A stretch of DNA of 37,575 nucleotides from Azolla pinnata (Eukaryota > Streptophyta > Polypodiopsida > Salviniales > Salviniaceae). Each line of letters opens with the position of its first letter. Position 1 is the stretch's first letter. Where the stretch lies: assembly GCA_037176905.1 (NCBI GenBank), contig JBBBWG010032919.1, positions 3,292-40,866 on the forward strand, given 5' to 3'. A model generated the notes under the pieces. That model made no database searches and was not told the DNA's origin. It saw nothing but the letters and a program-made list of their open reading frames with translations. The translations under genes were made by a program, and so were the position numbers. Below are positions 11,501 through 23,141 of this stretch, piece by piece.

Positions 11501-14009
11501 TATGTTTTACTAAATGAGTTAAATAACCATATAGCTAAATATTTGGAGAGCAAATTGATATGAAATACTCTAAAGACTCTTAAGAAGATTTTAATAGTAG
11601 AAAATAAATTTTGATTCGGGGCTATTCTGTTGCATAGAAACTTCTCTGGATAAACGATAATCTTTCTAACATCAAGAAAAAAGGGATGCAGAATTTTTGT
11701 TTTCACAATCTCAACTACAGAGCCCCTGGATGAGACTGCTTTCTAGAAAACTCCTAATGTCAAAACATGTTACAACGTTTTGAATTTGCTAAACGAATTA
11801 TGCAGAGCTTGTTCAACGTTGACAAACTCTGGGCAGGTTTCAATGAGCATCATTTTTGAAATCACTGAAATTCGACTTTGATGGGCAGATGAGTAATGTA
11901 CATGGCTCAATATAAGATGATCCAATTCTGCATGATATGTACAGAAATGCCAGAGCATATTAAAGTGAACATTAGGAGTCAAGAGGCCTTGAATTTATCA
12001 AATTTTGACATCATGGAAATCTTCTTACAGTCGCTATTGGATTGTACCTATCCCTGTGAGGATGTGCTCCTCACATAGTTTATTTATATTGGTTGCAGAT
12101 AATTTTCTAGACTTTTGAGCACTGTTATTTGCTCTATGTGTGGATATCCTCCAGTGCTGAGCATTTAATGAATAAAAATTTAAGTGGGCATACATGATGT
12201 CTCAGGAACACGATCACGAAACCAATGCTCACCCTAACAGTGAGGATCAATTGACGTGTGATGAACATTGCACATGACCCTCGGTCAATGAATGAGAATG
12301 ATCCAAGTAGCATCTCCATACGTGTGAAATAGGATACCAACCCTATTCATACCTGTAGCATTTGCCTCTGTTGCAATTGCTCTTGTTCTTTTCTAGATTC
12401 CTCAGCTATATGTTGCTCCATAGCCTTGTGGAAAGTAGCATTTCTTGCAGCTTCTTCTAGTTCTATGATGCGTTTCTCACGTAACTGGACAGTTCTTGTG
12501 AATTTTAAAATCAACTCAGTTGTTTTTAGCATTAATATTCATGCAAAGTTATAGACCTGTTGATGCCTCTGTCTACTCATTTCAGCTATTTGCAATTTCG
12601 CCCGTAGACTTTGTAGCTCTGGAGAATCCTTGATGAGTTGATGAATTATTCTTTCCTCTCGCTCTGGCCCTACATCGATATGTTCCAAAGTGTCTGCAAT
12701 CCACTTATCCTCCTCATTTGCCTGAATATCTTCACAATATTTTAACGCATCAATAGTTTGTCTGCATGACTGGACAATAATGCCTTTTATGAAAACAAAA
12801 TAGATCTCATGTCTACTTTCGTATCTATTTGGTCTGATAGGATTCCATGAAACATTCTATGAACCAGAACTGGTTCAATGATTTAAATACCACTCCACCA
12901 GACTAATGAGGTTCTTACTCGACCTTATGATTTCAGCAAAGAAAACAATTTCATCGACATCATGTCGCTATTCTGATAATCGAAGGGAATAATGTGTGAA
13001 ACAATGTATTAATCTGTCCATGAAATCAGAATGGAAGCATCTGTATTTTTTTTAACTTAATCCAAGCAAGAAGAGATGACATCTACTTTTTATGAAAGAA
13101 CACGTGACCAATTCCAAGGAATCAAAGGCAGCCTAAGGGTTCTGTTGAAATTTCTAGATGAGATTTGCTACGGTTATTCAACACGATAAAAAGTATCACG
13201 ATTGAGCACAGAAATGTGAGTTTGAACTCATCCATAGGAACAGATATAATACATGATAATTTAGAGAGAATAAGAAATATTTAGCATCAGAGAGATATTC
13301 AGATTTAAAAGACCAGTTCAGCAGCTTTTTTTATTCGTTCTTCCTTCTCTGATTCCTGTTGCTTATTTGCCAATGCCAGTTTCTCCTCAGCCTACCAATG
13401 ATTGAAAAGTAATAAGGAAAAATGATCGCCATCAATAGTAAGAGAAAGAAAAACACATCTAATCTTTGAATATGAAATATATACCTCTCTCTTGCGCCTA
13501 TATGCATCTGATCGATCAAGAAAACTGTTCCCTTCATTTGCAAGCCTATCATCTTTTAGGTATCTGAGAATATGGACACACACACACACACATAAATACA
13601 TAGATATACATATGCTATAATTTGAACTCAGTGGAATCCATGAATAATGTTACCTTACAAGCAAGTCTCTCTGCTCATCATTCTTCCTTTGTTTGTCTAT
13701 CCGTGCATCAAAAACTGGAAAAATCAGGCAAATCAGCATGTTTGCGGCAAAACCTTTGATCTATTTTTGAGAGGGCAATCAAGGGGGAGAGAACAAAAAA
13801 CAAACAAATAATTCATACTTGCGCCTTTCGATGGATTCGCACGACCTCCAGCCTGAAAACATACAGTTGGGCGTGTGTGAGAATGCAGTTGATTTAGATA
13901 CTGCCGTTCGTACAAAAACCAGGATCCTTAGTGAATAATAAATTAAATGTTAATCAGAAACCAGGAATACCTGAAAATTCCTTGACAATTGCGGAGTCAA
14001 AACTAGCAT
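8599..14009 (-). CDS. MNS1: MNS1/FAP127-like axonemal TPH-domain coiled-coil protein, 15 exons, 493 aa
   Basis: Exons, 5' to 3': 14009-13971, 13852-13819, 13714-13654, 13563-13485, 13391-13314, 12721-12557, 12484-12353, 11374-11273, 11160-11111, 10887-10815, 10346-10234, 10149-10014, 9932-9804, 8995-8885, 8778-8599. All phases close, giving 493 residues; human MNS1 is about 495. Nearly the whole protein is charged Glu/Lys/Arg/Gln coiled coil, as in trichohyalin-plectin-homology (TPH) proteins. The end QRLLAEHGKRLAQFLPPG resembles the conserved MNS1 C-terminal motif (LLxEHxxxLLGYLPKG type). MNS1/FAP127 is a microtubule inner protein of axonemal doublets, so here it should act in sperm flagella. 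The start at 14009 gives a short first exon (MLVLTPQLSRNFQ); an extra upstream exon is possible. Exon 2 is a 34-nt micro-exon, exon 5 has a weak donor (GTCTTT) and exon 12 a GC donor. CFAP45 or CFAP53 are less likely on length and C terminus. Confidence 0.83.
9933..10013 (-). other. GC-AG intron in MNS1
   Basis: Exon 12 ends at 10014 with ...CGGATACAG followed by GCAAAA on the minus strand. The next exon starts at 9932 after ATAACAG. Both exons are in phase 0 with coiled-coil sequence on either side (EELRIQ, then REQVREN). No GT donor at this junction keeps the frame. GC-AG introns are a small known minority class in plants. Confidence 0.75.
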
Positions 14010-14662
14010 GATGGATCCACAAAAAATATATTTTTACTGATACCAAACGAGGTATGCTGATGGGGCAGAGCTAGAGAATCCGTGATTGACAGAAAAAATG
14101 AGATTTTGCTAGAATTACCAGAAAATGTGCCAGATAGAATGAGGATGCCGAAAAAGGAAAAAAACACGGCAAGATGGTGGAGAGAGATAAGGGAAAGACT
14201 GCGAGGAGGATCCCATGGCTGACTAACGGAAGCTGCATTTTGATGGATACTTGCCAAAACAAAAGAAAGAACCGACATATACATATATATTCCAAAATCA
14301 CATAGCATGTGCCAGGATGATGGAGATGGCGATCTGGAGAATGCCACGGATAGATGATGAAGACGACATGGACAGTGGTTGCTTCCTTTCTTATTTCGTG
14401 CCACGACGATGATCCATCGTTCCATTCGACACGAACTCGGGCACGAGTTCGCAAATGGATGCACGCAGACGGGATACGCAGACGACGTCTGGAAAAGACA
14501 GAGAAGGCAGGGAGGGAGGGCGTGTCGAGAGGGATCCACATACCATGGCGCTGACGGAGATTCCTGCGCTCGATCGGCGGCGGTTTCAATCCATCGCCGC
14601 AACAGACTCAGGCGCCGAGTTCGCGGAGCAGACGAAGACGAGGAGACATTCACACATACGCC

Positions 14663-14711
14663 GTACACCTCCGTATACGTACGTATACGTCCGTATAAAT
14701 ATACGTATGCG
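14663..14711. repeat. Short TACG-rich palindromic block
   Basis: Overlapping GTATAC/TACGTA palindromes occur in this block, ending at a TATAAATA and ATACGTATGCGC. It has the same word content as the longer repeat at 15791-16100 in the same intergenic region. Confidence 0.7.
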
Positions 14712-15394
14712 CTGTTCGGTCGAGAGAAGTAGAACTGCGTTCCTAATTGTCGCGTAATTAGAGGTTAATGACGTGATTAGCAACTGATTACAGCGTGCCT
14801 AATTCCCGCGAGCTCACCGTCGATGCAGATTCCGCCTCGATCGTCACACTAACGATGCGATTAGCCGCTGATCAATTGCAACTGCTGCGAAAGGTTAGTT
14901 CAGAATCACAGGTCCGAGGTTGGTGGTAATGATTACGAGAAAGGAGAACATCGAGATGGATCAACCGGGCTGACGATTCCGGCAGATTTTACGTTCAGCA
15001 CGATAGAGATTGGACGAAGATGTGATCAGCCGATGCTCGATGCCTTTGATATCTGTTATTATCGGACTCGTCTTCTTGCTGTTTATGAGCCTTGCGCATT
15101 GTACTTATTCGAATCTCCATTTGCGTTATACGTACATTAACTACATCGTCGTTCCTTCTTCGTCTTCTTCTATTATTTACTCCATTCCGCTCGTCGTAAT
15201 TCGTAGTGTCATGTCGCGGCGTGCTTAGATAGAATTGCACATTTGTTTTGTAGGACGATCGGATCTAACTGCTCAAACGGCCTTAATTAATCGCATGCGC
15301 AGTTTAAGCCGTGGAAAGACAATAACTGTAGTCTGTGATCATACGAAAAGAGAGACCATATGACGAGCGATGAATTTCAACGGCTGTTGTGCCA

Positions 15395-15414
15395 ATATAT
15401 ATATATATATATAT
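15395..15414. repeat. (AT)n run
   Basis: A perfect AT dinucleotide run of 20 bp within the MNS1-RLP24 intergenic region. Confidence 0.95.
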
Positions 15415-15790
15415 TATACCTTAATCTAGTAACATGTTCCATCCCGAGCTGTGTTTGTATCTTAATTACAGTGCAGATTTAGACACCACAATTGCATGTT
15501 GGCGCCAATCTAGTCGCATCCAGTTTTAAATCGTGTCGATCCTCGACTTCTTTTAGCAGCTCATGTACACGCTCTGATTTCTCCCCGATTTCTCATACAT
15601 TTCGATCACGCGCTGCATCAATCTGCATGCGATTCCGATTCTCGAATCGGACCGCCCTGCAAACGCGAATCATCGGAGCAACGCGGGCGCACGGGGAATT
15701 TTACGAACGCCACCATTTCATTCGAGGATAACTGCCTCGCTCATAATTGCAAGCGTAGTTCTCATCGGACTACTGCGACAGAGGAGCGCA

Positions 15791-16100
15791 CGGATACGGG
15801 TATGGAGACAAATACGCCATATACGAATAGGCATATACTAATATGAATGCGGGATACGAGTACATGTGCGGAGACGAATACGGATACGCTGTATACGAAT
15901 AGGCCTGCACTAATAGGAACGCTGGATACGAGTACGTGCGGAGACGGATACGCTGTATACGAATAGGCATGTACTAATACGAATCCCGGATACGAATACA
16001 TATACGGACACGGATACGCTGTATACGAGTAGGCCTGTACTAATACGAATTCCGGATACGGATACGGTATATACGTATACGTATACGGATACGGATACAA
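15791..16100. repeat. TACGAA/TACGGA hexamer array with ~64-72 bp higher-order copies
   Basis: GATACG, TACGAA and TACGGA words recur through about 300 bp. A larger unit, recognisable by TACGAATAGGC..TACTAATA or close variants, starts near 15822, 15894, 15958 and 16024 (spacings 72, 64, 66), giving four copies. The last ends in a pure GTATATACGTATACGTATACGG run. It stops about 90 bp before the RLP24 ATG, so it lies in the core promoter or 5' UTR. The reverse frames read as Tyr-Pro-rich ORFs (15762-16100), which are artefacts. Confidence 0.9.
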
Positions 16101-16152
16101 GGAGCGAAACCCTTGAGGAAAGCTCAGTATCTGTTTCTGTGTTTCTGTCGCA

Positions 16153-16153
<1 letters not shown>

Positions 16154-16186
<33 letters not shown>
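16154..16186. repeat. (CGA)n microsatellite in the RLP24 5' leader
   Basis: Eleven CGA/GAC triplets end 4 bp before the start codon. They are followed by GCCACC immediately before ATG, a near-ideal Kozak context, which supports 16191 as the start even though the frame stays open upstream as poly-Asp. Confidence 0.95.
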
Positions 16187-16190
16187 CACC

Positions 16191-18264
16191 ATGAGATTAG
16201 AGAAGTGCTGGTTCTGCTCCTCCACCATCTACCCCGGCCACGGCATCCAATTCGTCCGCAATGATGCCAAGGTAAGCCCTCCTAAACCCCTAACGCCTTG
16301 CCTGGCCTCAAAGGGAACAACCAAAATCCCTTCTTTCTCGTGGCCCTTACCTTCTCTTGTTGTCCTCCTTCGTGTTCTGGACCCCTTTCTGTTGCGTTGC
16401 GTTGCGTTGCGTTGTATGGCTTTGTCTCGCTCGTACTTCCCCTTTGCTCCGTCCTTGCAGATCTTCAGGTTCTGCCGGTCGAAGTGTCACAAGAACTTCA
16501 AAATGAAGAGGAATCCTCGGAAGGTGAAGTGGACGAAGGCCTATCGCAAGCTTCATGGGAAGGAGCTCACTCAGGTGCGTGCTTCCAGAACCTCTTTGAA
16601 CTCAGTCTGCATCTGCTGTAAGTAGCATATATTTAGTTGAATTGAAACGGCTTTTGTCAACAAAATCTTATTGTTCTTAGGGTCCTACATTAGCATAAAC
16701 TTATGGTCTATAGAAAGAGGACTAATTGTTTGTAAAATAGATTCAAAGCATGAAGATATTTCTCATATCAAGGCTAAGGAGGCTAATATTTAACTGAATT
16801 TGGTTATTCTTGGAGAAACCTTTTAGTAAGGATACTTGATTCTGCTTGAAATTTATGCGTGATCCTAGCTTCATATAAAAGAAAGAGGATGGATTGTGCT
16901 GTTTTATCTAAGAAAACTTTCAGTGTGTTTGAGTAGTTTTTTATTGCACATATTGAAATGGTGGCACAACCACAACTCCAGTGGGAAATCCAAGTCTTCA
17001 TGTTTATTATACCTCGGCTCTATGTAGACCAAGATTTCCTTTCTAGAAATCCAATGTGATTTAAATGAGGTAGTCATCAGGATTTAAACTTACACTCTAA
17101 ACGTCATGACTTTAGAAAGTTTGCCGAGTTCAAGCCTCAAATCTTCATTTAGTTAGATTTTGATATGACAAAATGGTACTCCTTCCTGGGTCTCACGGTC
17201 TTTCTGTGCTGCTGTTGCATGCTTGTCACTGAGCTACATGCGAAGGGTAACTGAAATATGTGCCATAAAACAAAACAAACATGTGCAATTGCTCTTTCTG
17301 TTGTTATCTCAGGATGCGACATTTGAATTGGAGAGGAAACGCAATAGGCCAGAGAGATATGACAGGAATGTTGTTGAAAATACTGTAAAGGCGATGAAGA
17401 AGATTGAAGAAATTCGACTTAAGAGGGAAGAGAAGTTCTGGGAGAGCAGGTAATACTTTGAGAAAGTTCTGAGAAATTTGTGTTGGATATGCATGAATTG
17501 GTGCATATAATTTACTTAAAATGAGCATCTCTCTTTTTGTTTTCATTATAGAAACACCATGTCATAGGAATATTTGAAACACCTGTGACAGACTTTAATA
17601 ATCATTACACATGACATTTTATTTATCTAACCTACGAACGTAGAAAGTTGATTTGTATGCAGAGATGGATGTTTGTAGATCATTATTCCTAATGTATGTC
17701 CATGCATGAGTATGTGATGTTTTATGCACATATGCATTTAGTCAACAGACATTCTTTTTTCTTCTTTTGGTTTTTATGTATGCACATCACACAGATACAC
17801 GCATATATATATATATATATATATAGCCTGAGGCAACACATGCTCGTTTGTTTTTGTGACATGTGTCCACATGCACGTGGACATAATGCTGACAAGTTTA
17901 TCTTACACATGACACATGAGAGGCCTTTGCTGGTGGATATTATATTCAGCAGGCCAGTGTCTATGAGAAACAATTCATCTTTTCAAATTATGTGTTGCTT
18001 CCCTGAGAAGGCCATACAAAGGTTATTTGGTGAATCATATGGGAACTTAGTATGTTGTGTGCTCGGATTTTATTTTGTCACAGGATGAAGGTAAAGAAGG
18101 AAAAGAAGGCAGCTGCTTTAGAACTAGAGCAGAATATACATTTGGTGAAGGCCCCTATCTCCTTGCAAGAAGACCCAAGCTTAACTCTTCCAAAGAAGAA
18201 AGAGAAGTTGAAGGTGCGAGTGGAGACTTCAAAGATCGAGGAATCCAAATCGATGGAAGAGTGA
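16191..18264 (+). CDS. RLP24: Ribosome biogenesis protein RLP24 (L24e family), 4 exons, 170 aa
   Basis: Exons 16191-16271, 16461-16574, 17313-17449 and 18084-18264 join in phase. The start [18 protein letters not shown] is the hallmark of the RLP24/RSL24D1 branch of L24e. The zinc-ribbon Cys are C6, C9, C32 and C36. The conserved core [17 protein letters not shown] and [18 protein letters not shown] follow. The C-terminal 60 residues are Lys/Glu-rich, as usual. Family length is about 160 aa, so the gene is complete. RLP24 joins pre-60S particles in the nucleolus and is exchanged for eL24 in the cytoplasm by the AAA ATPase Drg1. It differs from true eL24 by the N-terminal sequence and longer basic tail. 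A CGA repeat and a TACG array lie directly upstream. Confidence 0.96.
17803..17825. repeat. (AT)n run in RLP24 intron 3
   Basis: A perfect AT dinucleotide run inside the third intron. Confidence 0.95.
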
Positions 18265-19580
18265 TTATTACACTCTTTTTGGTTACAAATCATAGAGTGT
18301 GACACCTATGTTTGCCTTATGCATGGGGAGGACAATGGTGTATCTTTGACTCTGATATAATTTTTCAGAGCATAAAGAGTGTTTATGCTCATCATCAGGT
18401 CAAATCATTCAGTTGTAAATCAGGGAACACTTTCTTAGACATGGATATGAGCAATGTATTGGGTAAATGACCCTGTATCGATATATTTTTGCTAGGAAAC
18501 TAGTCTGCAAGTTATTTATATACCATTATACCAGTTGCTTCTGCTACTGAATCCTTCAGAAAATGCTTGTTCAAGTGGTTTGTCATATCTTTTGATGTTA
18601 ATAAAGTATTTTAAGAGGCAATCTCAACAGATCCCCTTGAAGCTCTTTTTGAGAGCCTGGGAGATTGTGACTGAAATCTTGTTCAGCTGTAGATATCGTA
18701 TACTATTCATAGAGAAAGCAGTCTTCAATAAGTTCTTGCAACTGAGAAGAATCTCCTCACATCAGTAGAGGTTGCTTACCGCCCAAGGTTGCTGAGCTGA
18801 TTCTCCACAAAATGTTATATCATAAGATGAGACCAAAGAAAAGATCTCCACGAAACGTAAGTCAAAAGATGCAATTAAGTTTGATTTTTATCGACAAATT
18901 CACGTTAAGTTTAATTTTTATCAACAAATTCAAATGCTCCATTACCAAGGTTGATGAGCTGATTGTCCGCAAAATGTTATATCATAAGATGAGACAAAAG
19001 AAAAGATCTCCATGAAACGTAAGTCAAAAGATGCAATTTAGTTTGATTTTTGTCGACAAATTCAGATTAAGTTTGATTTTTATCAACAAATTCAATTGCT
19101 CCATTATGAATGGAAACAAAACTAGCAGCTTCCCAACTTTATACTCTTAAATGTAGTAGTTTGCAAGTACATCACCAATTGGATCTATCCTCTACCAGGA
19201 CTGAAGATTTTTCGCAGAACCTTGTATTCCATATTTAGTACTGTACTAGCATTTGGCCAATCGGATCTATCCTATATACCAATACATACAACGAAACTCA
19301 TCAAGTGCAACAAAAAATTAGAGAGAATAATTTTCCACCACAGTTATATTAAAACACTAGCAGCATTTATTATTCAGAAACTGATGGATACACATAATTA
19401 CAAACTTGTATTGTATAGTCCTCTCATCATTAATTTACTGGTTGCAAAAACTGCAATATTGGAGTTGGGGGGTACTTTTACAATGGGTTTTGGAAAGGAG
19501 AAGAAGAAATAACATTATTGATGTCCCATTATATATCTCAGGCTCCCACATTTCCAATGTTGCATATATTTCTTGCCCTT
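18265..19580. other. Convergent intergenic region between RLP24 and TLP8-like genes
   Basis: It contains both 3' UTRs and a 162-bp tandem duplication. No gene is supported; the ORFs here are short and AT-rich. Confidence 0.6.
18785..19107. repeat. 162-bp tandem duplication, two copies
   Basis: Copy 1 starts at 18785 (AAGGTTGCTGAGCTGATT) and copy 2 at 18947 (AAGGTTGATGAGCTGATT). They stay collinear through CAAAATGTTATATCATAAG, AGAAAAGATCTCCA and ACGTAAGTCAAAAGATGCAA, with scattered substitutions and single-base indels. Within each copy a shorter motif (AAGTTTGATTTTTATC.ACAAATTC) is itself repeated twice. Confidence 0.93.
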
Positions 19581-21939
19581 TCAAACTGAGCAACATAGCT
19601 TCGAGTCAATGGATGCAAGACAAATGCCAAAAGCTTGGTATGCATTCAACGGGAATCTGTTGGAAATCCAAATCCACTTTAAGGCACAAGACTAAATCCC
19701 CTAGTGAAGGACCCTATTATAAACTTAATGGAATTCATCCGCACACAAGAAAAGATTTTGTTTATTACCGGTATTCCATGAAATATTTGGAGTTTCCCAC
19801 CTTCCCATGTTGCAAGATTACTTGTTTCCCATGTTCCTGAATTTGGGTTAGCTTTTTAGAAAAAAACATAGAAGGGTTTTTAGAAAAACATAGAAGGTCA
19901 GTAGAATAGGAACCTCCATGACTAGTTGAAAGTTTTTAGATGAGGTTTGAATCTTGTATCCACCTCTGGTTCTATCCCGATAGTCTAACTCATATCTTCT
20001 CATTACCTGAGAGAGACGAGAATAAAAGAAGAAAAGGGTTCTATGAAAATAAAATCTCAGACATAAGATCCTTTAAATCAGATTCAAAACCATCATGAGA
20101 GTAAGATAGCTTCTTTTACCCTATTATAGTGTGGTTTTCGTGAGCAAAGCTCATAGACTTTATTAGAGTTCTCCTCCCAATCTTTAGGAAGCCCCACAGT
20201 TTCATTCTGCAAAATTAACCAATCAAACTCCATCAACAAAATTCATGAACTACAATGATCCATAATAACAAATTTTGTAGACACTTGCTTTGCATAAGTT
20301 CTTCACCTATCACATTTTCACACTCCTTGCATTTTAACATGAAAGGCGTTGATACAACTTCAACATAATCTTCACTCATTTACATATGAACAAATTTACC
20401 TGGGTGGTTGCAACAGTATTTAAGTGTAGAGGTTGGTTCTTTGGAACATAAACCCGCATAACCTTAAAGGCACCTGTAAATGTGGTTATGGTTGGTTCAA
20501 ACCTGATTCATAAAAGATTTAACGACCTATTAATCAAATGCTAATCTGGTTTCTGAATTAATAATACAGCATCACATATAAAATCGATAACAGTAGGTTG
20601 CAATATACATTACGACACCAAGCTGATGTCTGCCTCTGTGATAGCTGCCGTTTGAAGGACACACCTGAGACAAAAGCTGTTGTTATACATAAAATTGTTG
20701 AATAGACATGACTGCTATGCCAGAAATAATAGCTGCCCAAGAAATAGAGGGAAAGCCCTCCCTCTACACATACCTCATTCCAAATAGAATAGCGTGAACC
20801 AACAATGTTTGCTGTGACTTGTCCAAGAAAGCCTTCTTCACATTGGGAGTCAAGAAAGGTTCTTGCTCCATTCTGATTAATTACAAACTCGGACCGTCCT
20901 GATCTCCGCCTATGCCGGGCAACCGCAAGCTTCCTATCTTGCCTCCCATGCCCCTCCTGTAGAGAAAAAACAAGCATACCTTATAAATATATTAACAGAA
21001 GGATAATGATGATTCCTCCATAAAAATATGTACAATTGCATACATCTGTATAGAGAGCGTAGACAATAGGGCCGTCTCCTGCTGATCCATCTCTCTCTCG
21101 AACTATGTAGCATGCACACCGGCCGATATCTATAGGCAAGGGCCTACATAGCAAGTACCTGGCAAACAAGACAAAAACATAATGTTAATGGTAGACTGGT
21201 TTGACACAACCGCATACATGTGTGGACATCTATACACTGCACTTCAAAGGAGGATGGTCACAACAAAACTTCTGATGAATGTTCCTATTAATTACCTATT
21301 TCCAAGAGAAGACCAAGCAGATAATGGGGCAGCATCATAATTAGTAACATCATCCCATACATGAAGAGGCCGTGGAGGAGCGAGGCGTGTAACAAACAAG
21401 GAACTATCTTCATCTTTGTTGTCATCGTCTTCATGATTCTCACACAAAACATGTGAACGGAGTTGCTGTTTCGGTATTTTATATGTTGTTGATGAATCCA
21501 CATCACATAGAATATTACTCCCCGGAGGGTTCAAATGTACAGGAACATTTCCTGACAAGGGAGCGAGTGGCTCTCTCGAACCTATGCTTCGGGTGGTTTC
21601 TGATGAATTTACAATCCTAGCCTTACTCCGTCTATATTCCACTGTAACAATACCACCGCCAGCAGGTTCTTCTTCTTCAGAAATAAATTGCAAAATGGAT
21701 TGTTGTGTATGGGTTGTAGTATTATTAAGAAGTAAAGGTGGCTTATTTTCTTTTGCTACTTCTAATCTTTCACACACCACTGAAGTTCCTCGGCAGAGAT
21801 GAAGACCTGATAATTGCCCAGGTAGCTTGCTGCAGCTCTCTGGCCCCGAAGATGGATCGACATTAAGAGATGGGCTTGAAGAATGCAAAGATTTGTATAT
21901 CTGATGAGGAGAGAAGAATGATCTCTTGAATTTTGACAT
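19581..21939 (-). CDS. TLP8: Tubby-like protein, F-box-less TLP8 type, 9 exons, 474 aa
   Basis: Exons, 5' to 3': 21939-21296, 21158-21044, 20956-20774, 20664-20609, 20502-20400, 20206-20120, 20006-19914, 19836-19769, 19656-19581; all phases close. The first ATG after an in-frame stop is at 21939; the open frame continues upstream only from a GTG. Residues 1-200 are Ser/Pro-rich without an F-box. The tubby domain starts near SAWSSLGNRYLLCRPLP and includes YALYTDEGHGRQDRKLAVAR, FLGQVTANIVGSRYSIWN, VVMFEPTITTFTG, LPKDWEEN, LCSRKPHYNR, SSKNFQLVME and the diagnostic C terminus FGICLASIDSKLCCSV. Arabidopsis TLP8 is the member without an F-box and shares this pattern. Tubby domains bind phosphoinositides at the plasma membrane and can move to the nucleus; the molecular role of the TLP8 type is not settled. 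It converges on RLP24. Confidence 0.93.
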
Positions 21940-22643
21940 CAGCGCTCCTTTGATTAATTCAACAAAAGCTAAGCTTTCTGGTGAGACCACGGATTCTTTC
22001 TAGAGTTAACCTATATGCAAGGGACGCAAGGCTTTTAATGAGACTGTGCAGGTGTTTATAGAATGTTGCCGCATTGGATTAACCCAAGTAGTATACCTTC
22101 TGGCCAGAACCCCAACTCTCTCCAAATTTACATGAAATTTAAGTTCTTGACCCAAGTCCTAATAAGGCTCTCCAATGCAACCTAAAATTCGATCTCTCTT
22201 CTCAGCCAAGCCGTGATCTCGACCGAATTTCTAGCCTAAATGTATCACCTTCCTAGGCCATGGCCTAATCCTCTCTGAAATTTGGGAAACCCTAATCCTT
22301 ACTGGATGGAACGAACAGTATCGGCAATGGGTTCCTTATGTAAAGAAGGCTCGAGATCTCTCTAAAGGAAGAAGCAAAGCGCTAATCAATCTATCCTGAG
22401 CTCAAGCTGGAATACTATGAACCATAATGAAGCAGCAGACATGCCCACCCAGCAGCAAGGCTCCACCTTCAATGCTTAAACAACACGAAATGATTAAGGT
22501 TTTCTTGCAGGCTCGTGCTTTTGTGTGATGGCAGGTTTTCTTGAAGCGACTACGTTCTGAGAAGAGCAATGATAATTGCAGACAGACTTTCTCGGGTCAC
22601 GTGAATCACAGGCGAAAAAAGAAGAGATTAGCAAGGGGCAGAG

Positions 22644-22647
<4 letters not shown>

Positions 22648-22684
<37 letters not shown>
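22648..22684. repeat. (GT)n microsatellite
   Basis: A perfect GT run of 37 bp, the first of a chain of different simple repeats extending to 23290. Confidence 0.96.
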
Positions 22685-22685
<1 letters not shown>

Positions 22686-22786
22686 CTGCGTACTGTGAGC
22701 CTGGGTATCACGTGACAACAGAAAAGCTATGCAAATTCGGGTCATGGAAGGTACCGTTCCAGACAGGGAAGTACCGACCGAAATAG

Positions 22787-22934
22787 TGAGAGAGAGAGAG
22801 AGAGAGAGAGAAGGAGAGAGGAGGGCGGGTGAAAAACCTTGTGCAGAAACAGCCGCAGCAGCAGCAGCAGCAGCAGAAGAAGAAGAAGATGAAGAAAAAG
22901 ACATGGATTTACAGAGAGAAGAGAGCAGAGAAAG

Positions 22935-22986
<52 letters not shown>

Positions 22987-23106
22987 AAGAGCGTATGTAC
23001 ACATACTGGATCTTCGCGACGGCTTGTCTGTTCTTGGACGCGACGCGAAGATCGAGGATTGTCGCAGAAGGACATGGGGCCCCGCGCCGCCTGCGCTTTC
23101 TCCTCT

Positions 23107-23141
<35 letters not shown>

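Larger units (their letters stand above)
14010..16190. promoter_or_regulatory. Divergent intergenic region (MNS1 promoter side and RLP24 promoter side)
   Basis: Both genes start facing away from each other, so both promoters should lie here. The ORFs in 14003-14757 on both strands and at 15010-15240 show no family signal and are rejected. Visible structure consists of TACG-rich palindromic sequence near 14663-14711 (containing a TATAAATA at 14694-14701), an AT run at 15395-15414, and a TACGAA/TACGGA tandem repeat just upstream of RLP24. Confidence 0.5.

Noticed and set aside
14003..14757. ORFs of 100-221 codons on both strands upstream of MNS1
   Set aside because: Mutually overlapping, Ser/Arg-rich low-complexity content with no family signal; more likely promoter sequence.
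15762..16100. Tyr/Pro-rich minus-strand ORFs of 66-112 codons
   Set aside because: Translation of the TACG hexamer array in the RLP24 promoter.
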